From assembly GCF_943737005.1 (NCBI RefSeq), contig NZ_CALSFU010000007.1, positions 1 through 64,000 of the forward strand: a DNA stretch of 64,000 nt, written 5' to 3'. The position numbers and the translations under genes are program-made. Positions 33,880 through 42,208 of the stretch are shown one piece after another. The stretch's first letter is position 1; each line of letters opens with the position of its first letter. Source of the stretch: Achromobacter sp. Marseille-Q4962 (lineage in GTDB: Bacteria; Pseudomonadota; Gammaproteobacteria; Burkholderiales; Burkholderiaceae_B). The notes under the pieces were generated by a model, which saw nothing but the letters and a program-made list of their open reading frames with translations, did no database searches and was not told the origin of the DNA.

Positions 33880-34923
33880 TCAAACGCATTGGCGGAAAGT
33901 GTCATGCGCATCCGGCTGCGGATTGCGCATGCGGCTGCGGCGGTATTCGCCGGGCGCCACGCCGGTCCATTTCTTGAAGGCCCGGTTGAAGGTGCTGCAC
34001 TCCGAGAAGCCGAGGCGCTCGGCGATGTCCACCAGCGACAGTTCCGGACGGCCCAGGTACTCGATGGCCGCATCGCGGCGCAGATCGTCTTTCAGCGCCT
34101 GGAAGCCCTGCCCTTCCTCGCGCAGGCGGCGGCGCAGCGTCTGCGGCGTCATGGCTAGCTGCGCGCTGATGCGCGCAAGCGAAGGCAGCTCGCCCGAAAG
34201 GTCGTTGCGCAGCAAGCGCCGGATGCGCTCGGTGAGCGTGGTGCGGTCCTGGAACTTCACCAACAGGTCGAACGGCGCATTGGCGAGAAACTCGCGCAGG
34301 CTCCGCGCGTCCTGCACCACGGGCAGGTCCAGCCAGCGCGCCTGCAGCCTGAGCCCGGTTTCGGGCTGGCCGTAGCGCACCGGCGCGTAGAAGAGGCGAT
34401 GCGCGTCGGCGCTGCGCTCGCCGTTGCGGTAGTCCACGCCCAGGATGGGAATGCGGCGCGCGGCCAGCCAGTTCGCCACTCCCAGCGTGAAGAAAAGAAA
34501 GGTGCGCTCGCCGTACCAGCGCGCCGGGCCGGGCGCGGCGCGCGTGTCCAGAACGATGCGCGCCAGCCCGTCCGAGACGCAGAGCCGGGCCGTGAAATCG
34601 GGCAGCAGGCCGTGATAGAGGCGGAAGGCCGCGCGCAGGGCGCGTCCGATGCAAGGCTCGCGTTGCGCGACGCCGCAGGCCAGCGCGAACGCGCCCAGGG
34701 GAACGGGGCGCGTGCCCAGGCCCATGAAGTCGTCGCGGGTGGCCAGGCGCAACCGGCGCAGGATGCGCGCGAACTGCGCCTGCGACACCCGCGCCATGGG
34801 CGACTGCAGCAGGGCCGGCGACACCTCCGCCCGTTCCAGCACGTGGTTCACGTCCACGCCCCGGCTGCGCGCGCCGTGCAGGATCTGCGCCAGGTGGCCG
34901 ATTGCAATGGTGTGGTGCGTCAT
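33880..34923 (-). CDS. AraC-family regulator (OruR/ArgR-type N-terminal domain)
   Basis: A 347-residue regulator with an Arabinose_bd-type N-terminal ligand domain and a C-terminal double helix-turn-helix. The C-terminal half shows LARISAQLAMTPQTLRRRLREEGQGFQALKDDLRRDAAIEYL and LVDIAERLGFSECSTFNRAFKKWTGVAPGEYRR, the AraC signature. I chose the ATG at 34921-34923 because GGGAGA precedes it at good spacing. It lies between the acyl-CoA operon and a divergent CoA-transferase gene and probably controls one or both. Confidence 0.88.
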   Translation of the reverse strand: MTHHTIAIGHLAQILHGARSRGVDVNHVLERAEVSPALLQSPMARVSQAQFARILRRLRLATRDDFMGLGTRPVPLGAFALACGVAQREPCIGRALRAAFRLYHGLLPDFTARLCVSDGLARIVLDTRAAPGPARWYGERTFLFFTLGVANWLAARRIPILGVDYRNGERSADAHRLFYAPVRYGQPETGLRLQARWLDLPVVQDARSLREFLANAPFDLLVKFQDRTTLTERIRRLLRNDLSGELPSLARISAQLAMTPQTLRRRLREEGQGFQALKDDLRRDAAIEYLGRPELSLVDIAERLGFSECSTFNRAFKKWTGVAPGEYRRSRMRNPQPDAHDTFRQCV

Positions 34924-35105
34924 CACGATCTCCCGCGACCCGTTGGCGGCCATGGTAGCCAATGCCCGCGCCGGGCGAAACGGCGGCGGTGAGCATTCCC
35001 GCCAAGCCGAATCAACGATTTCGCCATTGGTCGGCCGCGGCCCCGCATCTAGACTGGCTCGAACCCGCCCTGTGCGGCCCCCTTCGTATTTGCGGGAGCC
35101 CCTCT

Positions 35106-36269
35106 TTGGATACGCCGAACACCGCGCCGCTCGCCGGCGTGCGGATCCTGGATCTTTCCAGGCTGCTGCCCGGCCCGCTGGCCGCGCAGTATCTCGCGGA
35201 CCTGGGCGCCGACGTCGTCAAGATCGAAGACACGCAGGCCGGCGACTACGCGCCCCCGGCCCTGCGCGCCGCCTGCAACCGCAACAAACGCGGCGTGCGG
35301 CTGGACCTGAAGCAGCCGGACGGCAGGAAGGCGCTGGCTGCGCTGGCGCGCGGCGCGGACGTGCTGATCGAAAGCTTCCGCCCGGGCGTGGCCGCCCGCC
35401 TGGGCGCCGACTACGCCACGCTCGCGGCGGAGAATCCGCGCCTGGTGTATTGCAGCATCAGCGGCTACGGCCAGGACGGCCCGCGCAGCGGAGAAGCCGG
35501 GCACGACCTCAATTACGCCTCGTGCACGGGCGTGGCGGAGCAGATGGCCGGCGCATCGGGCGAGCCCGCGCTGTCGAATCTGCCGGTGGCCGACGTGCTG
35601 GGCGGATCGCTGACCGCCGTCATGGGCGTGCTCGCCGCCCTGTTCGATGCCCGGCGCACCGGAATCGGTCGCCATGTGGACATCGCCATCGCCGACGGCT
35701 TGCTGGCCGGCAACGTGGTGTCGCTGGCCACGCTGAACGCCAGCGGCGGCACCCGCCCCCCGGGCACCGACGCGCTGTCGGGCGGGCTGGCGTGCTATGG
35801 CCAGTACCGCACCCGCGATGGCCGCTGGCTGGCCGTGGCCGCGCTGGAGCCCAAATTCTGGGAGGCGCTGTGCCGCCGGCTGGAGCGCCCCGACCTGCTG
35901 GCCGGCCATCGCGATCCCGCACGCCAGCCGGCACTGCGGGCCGCACTGGCCGCCATCATCGGTTCCCGTCCGCTGGCCCACTGGGCATCCCTTTTCGAGG
36001 GAACGGACTGCTGCGTCTCTCCGGTGCTGACCCTGGCCGAGAGCCTGGCGCAGCCGCAGGTGGTGGCGCGCGGGATGCTGCGCCGCACCGAGCATCCCCG
36101 CCACGGCGCGGTCCTTCATATCGCCTGCCCCGTCAAGATGTCGGGATTCGAATTCGCCATCCGCCGCCAGGCCCCCGAGCCGGGTGAGCATACCGAACAG
36201 GTTCTGCGCGAGGCGGGCTATCCGCCCGCCGAAATCGCCAGCCTGGCCGCGCGCGGCATCGCCCTGTAG
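35106..36269 (+). CDS. CaiB/BaiF CoA-transferase or alpha-methylacyl-CoA racemase
   Basis: A 387-residue class III CoA-transferase-fold protein: LAGVRILDLSRLLPGPLAAQYLADLGADVVKIED, then RNKRGVRLDLKQPDG. The catalytic Asp region reads SGEAGHDLNYASCTGVAEQM; the GHDLNY form with His and Asp fits racemases as well as transferases. The preferred start is a TTG (35106-35108) preceded by GGGAG, since upstream in-frame sequence shows no family match. Racemisation of a 2-methylacyl-CoA before the nearby acyl-CoA dehydrogenase would make metabolic sense; this is inference. Confidence 0.88.
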   Translation: MDTPNTAPLAGVRILDLSRLLPGPLAAQYLADLGADVVKIEDTQAGDYAPPALRAACNRNKRGVRLDLKQPDGRKALAALARGADVLIESFRPGVAARLGADYATLAAENPRLVYCSISGYGQDGPRSGEAGHDLNYASCTGVAEQMAGASGEPALSNLPVADVLGGSLTAVMGVLAALFDARRTGIGRHVDIAIADGLLAGNVVSLATLNASGGTRPPGTDALSGGLACYGQYRTRDGRWLAVAALEPKFWEALCRRLERPDLLAGHRDPARQPALRAALAAIIGSRPLAHWASLFEGTDCCVSPVLTLAESLAQPQVVARGMLRRTEHPRHGAVLHIACPVKMSGFEFAIRRQAPEPGEHTEQVLREAGYPPAEIASLAARGIAL

Positions 36270-36322
36270 GGACATGCAGGCGCCGCGCGTCAATTCCCAC
36301 CAAGACAAGGACGGAGACACCC

Positions 36323-37318
36323 ATGACGCAACCCTTCCATCGCCCGCCGTCGCCCAGACGCCGCTCGCTGCTCAAACTCGGCCTGGGCCTGCCCGCCGCC
36401 CTCGCCCTGCCGCAGGCGTCGCGCGCCGCCGGCTTTCCCGAGCGACCGGTGACGCTCATCGTGCCTTTTCCCGCCGGCGGCGCAACCGATACGCAGATGC
36501 GCGCGCTGTCGGTCGCGGCCGCGCGCGAACTGGGACAGCCCGTCGTCGTCGCCAACCGTCCCGGCGCGGGCGGGACACTGGGCCCGGCCGCCATGGCGCA
36601 TTCCGCCGCGCCCGACGGCTATACGGTTTCGGTGGTGGTGGGCACGCTGTTCCGCTACCCTTTTCTGCAGCCGGTCAACTACGATCCGCTGCGCGACTTC
36701 ACCTATATCGCCTGCATGACCGCCTATTCGTATGGCATCGTGGTGCGCCAGGACGCTCCCTGGAACTCGCTGGCCGACCTGATCGCCGACGCCCGCGCGC
36801 GTCCCGATGCGATCAGCTACGGCGGAACCGGAGCGGGCGGGTCCGGGCGCATCGCCATCGAGCGCCTGTCGCGCCTGACGGGCGCGCGCTTCAACTTCAT
36901 CCCGTTCAAGGGCGCGGCCGAGGAAACCACCGCGCTGCTGGGCGGGCACATCCAGATGGTGGCCGACGCGGGCTGGGGGCCGATGATAGACACCGGCAAG
37001 GCGCGGCTGCTGGCGGTGATCGCCCGCGAGCGGGCCCGCCGCGTGCCGCGGGCGCCCACGCTGGTCGAGCTGGGCTACGACATCGTCGCCTCCAACCCGG
37101 TAGGCATCGCCGGCCCCAGGGGCATGGATCCCGCTGTCGTGAAAACGCTGCAGACGGCGTTTCATCGCGCGTCGCGCGACCCGGAATACAACCGCGCGCT
37201 GGACAACGCCGACCAGCCCCACATGCTGATGGACAGCGAAGCCTACACAGCGTTTGCCGTGCGCCAGGTCGCCGAGGAAAAGAAGTTCGTGGCCGAGCTG
37301 GGCCTGCGTGCGCAGTAG
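36323..37318 (+). CDS. Bug-type periplasmic receptor (TctC family), probable Tat substrate
   Basis: A 331-residue solute receptor with an N-terminal twin-arginine-like signal RRRSLLKLGLGLPAALAL and the family core: FPERPVTLIVPFPAGGATDTQMRALS, QPVVVANRPGAGGTLGPAAMA, DGYTVSVVVGTL, and the KGAAEETTALLGGHIQMV hinge. Bug proteins bind carboxylates in the periplasm. No TctA/TctB membrane partner is encoded in the window, so it is an orphan receptor. It follows the CoA-transferase gene by 53 bases on the same strand, suggesting that its ligand is the acid metabolised there. Confidence 0.9.
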   Translation: MTQPFHRPPSPRRRSLLKLGLGLPAALALPQASRAAGFPERPVTLIVPFPAGGATDTQMRALSVAAARELGQPVVVANRPGAGGTLGPAAMAHSAAPDGYTVSVVVGTLFRYPFLQPVNYDPLRDFTYIACMTAYSYGIVVRQDAPWNSLADLIADARARPDAISYGGTGAGGSGRIAIERLSRLTGARFNFIPFKGAAEETTALLGGHIQMVADAGWGPMIDTGKARLLAVIARERARRVPRAPTLVELGYDIVASNPVGIAGPRGMDPAVVKTLQTAFHRASRDPEYNRALDNADQPHMLMDSEAYTAFAVRQVAEEKKFVAELGLRAQ

Positions 37319-37337
37319 GATCCGGGTCGCCCTGGGG

Positions 37338-37700
37338 CTACCGCCGCGCGATGAAGTAGATCTTGCGCACGGAGCGGTCCACTTCCCAGCGGCCGGTGTA
37401 GCCGTCCGGCATGACGAAGGCGGAGCCGGGCCTCAGTTCGTGCACGGTGCCGTCCGGGTCCACCAGCCGGGCTTCGCCGGCGACGATGTAGCCGAACTCG
37501 ATGTAGCCCGCGGTATTGGCCTGGAAGCTGCCGGCCGAGCTTTCCCAGACGCCGGCCTCGGCCTTGCCGCCATGGCCCTCGAAGGCGGTAACGGCAAGGA
37601 AAGCGGCGTCGCCCGAAATGGGGCGGCGCGGCTTTCCGGGCTCGGCGTTCTGCATTTGCGTGGGGTCGATGCGCACCAGGCGCGAAGAGTCGTGGTTCAA
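37338..37700 (-). CDS. small single-domain cupin protein
   Basis: A 120-residue protein whose second half is a cupin barrel: AGVWESSAGSFQANTAGYIEFGYIVAGEARLVDPDG, then LRPGSAFVMPDGYTGRWEV. It resembles DUF861/(S)-ureidoglycine aminohydrolase-like cupins found beside catabolic enzymes. Metal-binding histidines are not obvious, so it may be a sensor or isomerase-like protein. It lies 54 bases downstream of the GMC oxidoreductase on the same strand. Confidence 0.8.
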   Translation of the reverse strand: MNHDSSRLVRIDPTQMQNAEPGKPRRPISGDAAFLAVTAFEGHGGKAEAGVWESSAGSFQANTAGYIEFGYIVAGEARLVDPDGTVHELRPGSAFVMPDGYTGRWEVDRSVRKIYFIARR

Positions 37701-37754
37701 GGCGGCTCCCTGGAAAATGACGAAAATGCCCGGCCAGCATCATAGCCGCGGCGT

Positions 37755-39347
37755 TCAGCCCGCGTCTTCCAGGATCATCTCCGCGCCGCGCTCGGCCACC
37801 ATCATGACGGCGGCCTGGGTATTGCCCGACACCATCCTGGGCATGACCGAGGCGTCGACCACGCGCAGGCCCTCCAGGCCATGGACCCGCAGCCGCGGGT
37901 CGGTCACGGCGGCCGGGTCGGCGCCCATGCGGCAGGTGCCGATGGGGTGGTAGATGGTCTGGCCGTTGCGCCGCGCGAAATCCAGCCATTGCTCGTCGGT
38001 CTGGACCTCCATGCCCGGACTGGTCTCGGACGCGATGTAGGGCCGCAAGGCGGGCTGCCCGACGATGTGGCGCGCCATCCGCATGCCGCCGATGAGACTG
38101 TCGCGGTCGACCTGGGCGGACAGGAAGTTGGGCCGGATGACCGGCGCCGCCATGGGATCGGCCGACCGGATGTGGATGCTGCCTGCGGATTCGGGGCGAA
38201 GCTGGGCCACGCCCAGGGTCATGCCGGGGTGGCGGTCCAGGATGCGCTCGGCGGCGTTGGCGTAGCTGGCGTGCACGAAGAAATACTGCACGTCGGCCGC
38301 CGGCAGCCCCGGCGAACTCTTCACGAAGCTGTGCACCAGGCCCGTGCCCAGCGTGAGGATGCCCTTGCGGCGCAGGTAGTAGCGCGCCACCTGGCGCGCC
38401 AGGCGCCAGCCGCGCGACATCTCGTTGAGGGTGACGGCGCCTTTGACCCGCCAGTTCATGCGGGTGGCGAAGTGGTCGATGTAATTCTCGCCCACGCCGG
38501 GCCGCGCATGCACGATCGCGATGCCATGCGCGCGCAAGCGGTCGGGGTCGCCCACGCCGGAAAGCTCCAGCAATTGCGGCGACTGCACCGCGCCCAGGCA
38601 GACCAGGGTTTCGCGGCCCGCGCGCACGACGTGCTCCTCGCCGTTCTTGCGGTAGGCCACGCCCACGCAGCGCCTGCCCTCGAACACGAGCCGGGTGACG
38701 TGCGCGCCGCATTCGATCTTGAGATTGGCGCGCCCCGAGGCGGGCCTGAGGTAGCCGTCCACCACGCTCCAGCGCCGGCCATGGCGCTGCAGCACCTGGT
38801 AATAGCCCACCCCTTCCTGTACGCCGCTGTTGTAATCGGGGTTCCAGGGCAGGCCGGCCTGCTGCGCGGCCTGCACATAGGCATCCGAAACCGGAAAGCG
38901 CTCCGAAACCTCTTCCAGGTACATGGGCCCCTGCTTGCCCCGGGTTTCGTCGCCAGCCTCGTAGTTCTCGATCTTGCGGAATACGCGCTCCACGCTGCGA
39001 AAGCCCCAGCCCGCGGCGCCCGCCGCCTCCCAGGCGTCGTAGTCGGAGGGCAGGCCGCGCACGTAGATCATGCCGTTGATGAGGGACGATCCTCCCAGGC
39101 CCTTGCCGCGCGGCACGGAAATCACGCGGCCCAGCGTGTTGTCTTCGGGCTCGGTGGCGAAGCGCCAGTTGTATTCCGGATTGACCAGCAGCTTGGAGAA
39201 GCCCGCCGGAATCGAGATCCACATGCTGCGGGCCTCGTGGCCGGCCTCCAGCATCAGGACCCGGTGCCGGCCGCTCGCGCTCAGGCGGTTGGCCAGGATG
39301 CAGCCGGCGGTGCCCCCGCCGGCGATGATGAAATCGAAGTCGCTCAT
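37755..39347 (-). CDS. GMC-family FAD alcohol dehydrogenase (choline dehydrogenase-like)
   Basis: A 530-residue flavoprotein. It begins FDFIIAGGGTAGCILANRLS, contains GMC signatures VPRGKGLGGSSLINGMIYVRG and GAVQSPQLLELSGVGD, and ends with the active-site region TIYHPIGTCRMG and SVMPRMVSGNTQAAVMMVAERG. Such enzymes oxidise primary or secondary alcohols. Its ATG (39345-39347) overlaps the stop of the AroE-like gene by four bases, so the two are coupled. The substrate is unknown; choline is only one possibility for this family. Confidence 0.92.
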   Translation of the reverse strand: MSDFDFIIAGGGTAGCILANRLSASGRHRVLMLEAGHEARSMWISIPAGFSKLLVNPEYNWRFATEPEDNTLGRVISVPRGKGLGGSSLINGMIYVRGLPSDYDAWEAAGAAGWGFRSVERVFRKIENYEAGDETRGKQGPMYLEEVSERFPVSDAYVQAAQQAGLPWNPDYNSGVQEGVGYYQVLQRHGRRWSVVDGYLRPASGRANLKIECGAHVTRLVFEGRRCVGVAYRKNGEEHVVRAGRETLVCLGAVQSPQLLELSGVGDPDRLRAHGIAIVHARPGVGENYIDHFATRMNWRVKGAVTLNEMSRGWRLARQVARYYLRRKGILTLGTGLVHSFVKSSPGLPAADVQYFFVHASYANAAERILDRHPGMTLGVAQLRPESAGSIHIRSADPMAAPVIRPNFLSAQVDRDSLIGGMRMARHIVGQPALRPYIASETSPGMEVQTDEQWLDFARRNGQTIYHPIGTCRMGADPAAVTDPRLRVHGLEGLRVVDASVMPRMVSGNTQAAVMMVAERGAEMILEDAG

Positions 39348-40165
39348 CTCGCGGTTCCGGAAGCGTCGCGCGGCTTCACGCCCATGGTTTCCGCCATCAG
39401 CGCGATCTGGCAGGCCAGCATGGGAGCGCCATAGTGGATGCGGCAGCCGCGCGCCTGGGCGGCGCGCAGCAGCGGCGTGTCCTGCGGCTGCATGATGACT
39501 TCGCATACGATCTGGTCGGGTGCCAGGCGGCTGGCGTCCAGCGGCAGCGGATCGTTTTCCTTCATGCCCAGCGAGGTGCCATTGACGACCAGGTCGTGCC
39601 CGGCAGGATCGGGGCCGCCGATGTCAATGCGCGCCTGCGGATGCAGCGACAGGATGCGGGCCTTCAGGTCTTCGGCCTTGGCCGTGGTGCGGTTGGCGAT
39701 GGTGAGCCGCGACACGCCCGCCTGCGCCAGCGCGAAGCCGATGGCGTTGGCCGCGCCTCCGGCGCCGGCCAGATAGGCGCTCTTGCCGGCGGGATCGATG
39801 CCCGCCTCGCGCAGGCCGCGCACGAAACCCTCGCCGTCCAGCATGTCCGCCACCAGGCGGCCGTCCGGTTTGCGCCGCACCACGTTGGCCGCGCCGATTT
39901 TCTGCGCCACCGGCGACACCTCGTCCACCAGCGCCAGGATGGCGGACTTGTGCGGCATGGTGACGACGAAGCCGCCCAGGTTTTCCAGCGCCCGCAGGCC
40001 GGCCACCACCGCCGCCAGGTTGTCGGGCCGCGCATGCAACGGCACGCACACGCCGTCGAAACCGATGCGCGCGAAATGCTCGTTCAGGCGCTGGGGCGTT
40101 TTCACGTGATAGATGGGATCGGCCAGGATGCCGAACAGCCGGGTGTTGCCGCTGATTTCCTTCAT
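39344..40165 (-). CDS. AroE-like shikimate/quinate dehydrogenase family protein
   Basis: A 273-residue protein with the AroE fold: catalytic Lys in VTMPHKSAI (about residue 73), the Asp in DMLDGEGFVRGL, the nucleotide loop LAGAGGAANAIGFAL, and IANRTTAKAEDL. The N-terminal substrate motif, normally a Ser-x-Ser that grips shikimate, reads ADPIYHVKTP, so both serines are replaced. It is therefore probably a catabolic dehydrogenase for another hydroxyacid, not the biosynthetic enzyme. It starts at 40165 behind GAGGAG and is divergent from the GntR gene. Confidence 0.88.
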   Translation of the reverse strand: MKEISGNTRLFGILADPIYHVKTPQRLNEHFARIGFDGVCVPLHARPDNLAAVVAGLRALENLGGFVVTMPHKSAILALVDEVSPVAQKIGAANVVRRKPDGRLVADMLDGEGFVRGLREAGIDPAGKSAYLAGAGGAANAIGFALAQAGVSRLTIANRTTAKAEDLKARILSLHPQARIDIGGPDPAGHDLVVNGTSLGMKENDPLPLDASRLAPDQIVCEVIMQPQDTPLLRAAQARGCRIHYGAPMLACQIALMAETMGVKPRDASGTAR

Positions 40166-40274
40166 GAGTGGATGCTCCTCTTTATCTTGCGACAGGGCAG
40201 GATATCGCGCGCCGCGCGGCCCTGGCTTTTCGTCCGAAACCGGGCCCGCCGTTTCCGGCGCCGCCGTTTTCTCC

Positions 40275-40304
40275 AATAATATATGATATATAATATATAT
40301 TCAT
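40275..40304. promoter_or_regulatory. putative GntR operator, AT-rich palindrome (site 1)
   Basis: A 30-base block of almost pure A and T between the divergent AroE-like and GntR genes. It contains ATATATGATATAT (40279-40291) followed by an overlapping reverse-oriented copy (AATATATATTCAT). The same 13-mer recurs at 45117-45129 and a shorter match at 44922-44930. In DNA this GC-rich the recurrence is striking. Confidence 0.7.
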
Positions 40305-40371
40305 CGCTTCGCCCAGGCTACGACGGGCTAGAATCCGTTCCCGGACTCCCTACCCGCCAGCCTTTACCGCC

Positions 40372-41079
40372 ATGCCCAGTCTCAAACCGGTCAAGAAAGA
40401 GAACCTGTCCGTCAGGGTCTACAACGAAATCCGCAACGCCCTCATCAACGGGCAGTACGAGCCCGGCGAGCGCCTCATCATCGGCGAACTGGCCCAGGAA
40501 ATGGGCGTGTCCATCACGCCCGTGCGCGAGGCCATCTTCCGCCTCATCAGCGAACAGGGGCTGGAAATGCAGGCCGCCACCGCGGTGTACGTGCCCTACG
40601 TCAACTCCGAGAAGCTGCGCGAAATCCAGCAGATCCGCTTCCACCTCGAAGGCATGGGCGCGGCCGAGGCCGCCAAGAACATCACGCGCAAGCAGCTCGA
40701 CAACCTGATCGCGCTGCAGCAGGAATTCATTTCCTGCACGTCCACCGACCCCAAGCGCGCCAGCTACCTCAACCGCAAGTTTCATTTCGCCATCCTGGAA
40801 GCCAGCAACAAGCCCATTTTGCGCAACACCGTGGAATCGTTCTGGGTCATTACCGGGCCCATCCTGAAGGTGTTCCACGTCAAGACCGCGGGGCTGGACT
40901 ACTCCCAGGGGCAGCACCGCCACGAGGCCGTGCTGGAGGCGTTGGCCGCGCGCGATTCCGAGGCCGCCGCCAAGGCCATCCAGGCCGATCTGGTATGGGG
41001 CGGCAAGATCATGATCGACTGGCTGGTGGAGCGCGAAAAAGAACTCGACTACCGCCCGCCAGGCGCACGCAACAAATAG
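40372..41079 (+). CDS. GntR-family (FCD) regulator of the surrounding catabolic genes
   Basis: A 235-residue regulator. The N-terminal winged helix has the GntR signature LIIGELAQEMGVSITPVREAIFRLISEQGL, and the C-terminal FCD domain contains RFHLEGMGAAEAA, YLNRKFHFAILEAS and a late HRHEAVLEALAARD with the metal/ligand histidines. FCD regulators usually repress and are released by a carboxylic acid. It is divergent from the AroE-like/GMC operon and nine bases upstream of the GldA-like gene. AT-rich palindromes at 40275-40304, 44912-44930 and 45117-45129 are its probable targets. Confidence 0.9.
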   Translation: MPSLKPVKKENLSVRVYNEIRNALINGQYEPGERLIIGELAQEMGVSITPVREAIFRLISEQGLEMQAATAVYVPYVNSEKLREIQQIRFHLEGMGAAEAAKNITRKQLDNLIALQQEFISCTSTDPKRASYLNRKFHFAILEASNKPILRNTVESFWVITGPILKVFHVKTAGLDYSQGQHRHEAVLEALAARDSEAAAKAIQADLVWGGKIMIDWLVEREKELDYRPPGARNK

Positions 41080-41088
41080 GGAGCAAGC

Positions 41089-42156
41089 ATGCTGAAGATC
41101 TTCGGCGGCCCGGGCCGCTATGTGCAGGGCCCCGGCGCGCTGGAATCGCTGGGCGATTACGCGGCGCTGTTCGGCCCCCGCGCCGCGCTGGTCATCGACC
41201 GCCACGTGCACGGCATGCTGGGCCCGAAGATCGAAAGCCTCTGCGCGTCGCGGCAGGTGGGCCTGACGCCTCTCTTCGTGGAAGGCGACCTCACGCCGGA
41301 CCAGGTGCAATCGCTGCGCGCGCAGGCCGCGCGGGCGGCGCCCGACATGGTGATCGCCGTGGGCGGCGGCAAGGCGCTGGACGCGGGCAAGGCGGTGGCC
41401 AAGTCGGTGCACCGCCATCTGCTCACCGTGCCCACGGTGGCATCCAACGACGCGCCCACCAGCAAGAACTACGTGCTCTACGACGCGCATCACCAGCTCC
41501 TCGCCGTCGAGCACATGCTGTTCAATCCCACCATCGTGCTGGTGGACACGGCGGTCATCGCCACCGCGCCGGCGCATTTCTTCCGCGCCGGCCTGGGCGA
41601 CGCCGTTTCCAAGAAGTTCGAGGCCGGGCAATGCGCGCGCAACGGCGGGCTCAATATGTACGACGCGGCGCCGCCGCTCACGGCGCAATGCATTGCCGAC
41701 GGCTGCCTGCGCGTACTGCTGGCCGATGGGGCGGCGGCCCTGGACGCGGCCGGCACCGGCCGGCCCACGCCCGCCTTCGAGCGGGTGGTGGAAGCCATGA
41801 TCCTCATGAGCGGACTCGGGTTCGAAAGCGGCGGCCTGTCCATCGCCCACGCCCTTACGCGCGGCCTGCCGCGCATTCCCGGCGTGGCCGCCGCGCTGCA
41901 CGGGCTGCAGGTGGCGCTGGGCCTGCTGGTACAGCTCGATCTGGAACGGCGCGACGACGACATGCTGCAAACCCTCACGCAGTGGTACGGGGCCGTCGGC
42001 CTGCCGCGCAGCCTGCGTGAGCTGGGCGCCCAGCCTTTCGACGACGGGGTGCTCGAAACCGCGGCCAGCCTCACGCTCAAGGCCCGCCACGCCGCCAATT
42101 TCGACCGGCGGCTGACGGTCGCCGAGCTGGCCAACGCCCTGCGGCGCCGCGCCTGA
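41089..42156 (+). CDS. GldA-like Fe/Zn-dependent alcohol dehydrogenase
   Basis: A 355-residue glycerol-dehydrogenase-family protein: YVQGPGALESL at the start, nucleotide loop VIAVGGGKALDAGKAVA, the TVPTVASNDAPTS segment, and metal-binding Asp/His in the RAGLGDAVSKKFEA, FESGGLSIAHAL and ALHGLQVALGLL regions. It oxidises a polyol or hydroxyacid with NAD. Only nine bases separate it from the regulator gene, so they form one transcript. Its stop codon lies inside a 15-bp tandem repeat. Confidence 0.9.
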   Translation: MLKIFGGPGRYVQGPGALESLGDYAALFGPRAALVIDRHVHGMLGPKIESLCASRQVGLTPLFVEGDLTPDQVQSLRAQAARAAPDMVIAVGGGKALDAGKAVAKSVHRHLLTVPTVASNDAPTSKNYVLYDAHHQLLAVEHMLFNPTIVLVDTAVIATAPAHFFRAGLGDAVSKKFEAGQCARNGGLNMYDAAPPLTAQCIADGCLRVLLADGAAALDAAGTGRPTPAFERVVEAMILMSGLGFESGGLSIAHALTRGLPRIPGVAAALHGLQVALGLLVQLDLERRDDDMLQTLTQWYGAVGLPRSLRELGAQPFDDGVLETAASLTLKARHAANFDRRLTVAELANALRRRA

Positions 42157-42200
42157 GCCGGCCGCGCCTGAGCCGGCCGCGCCTAAGCCGGCCGCGCCTG
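42146..42200. repeat. 15-bp tandem repeat across the end of the GldA-like gene
   Basis: The unit GCCGCGCCTGAGCCG occurs at 42146-42160 and 42161-42175. A copy with one change (A for G) lies at 42176-42190, followed by ten bases of a fourth. The first copy contains the TGA stop of the dehydrogenase gene; the repeats fill the space to the converging gene. Confidence 0.9.
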
Positions 42201-42208
42201 CCCCCTTT

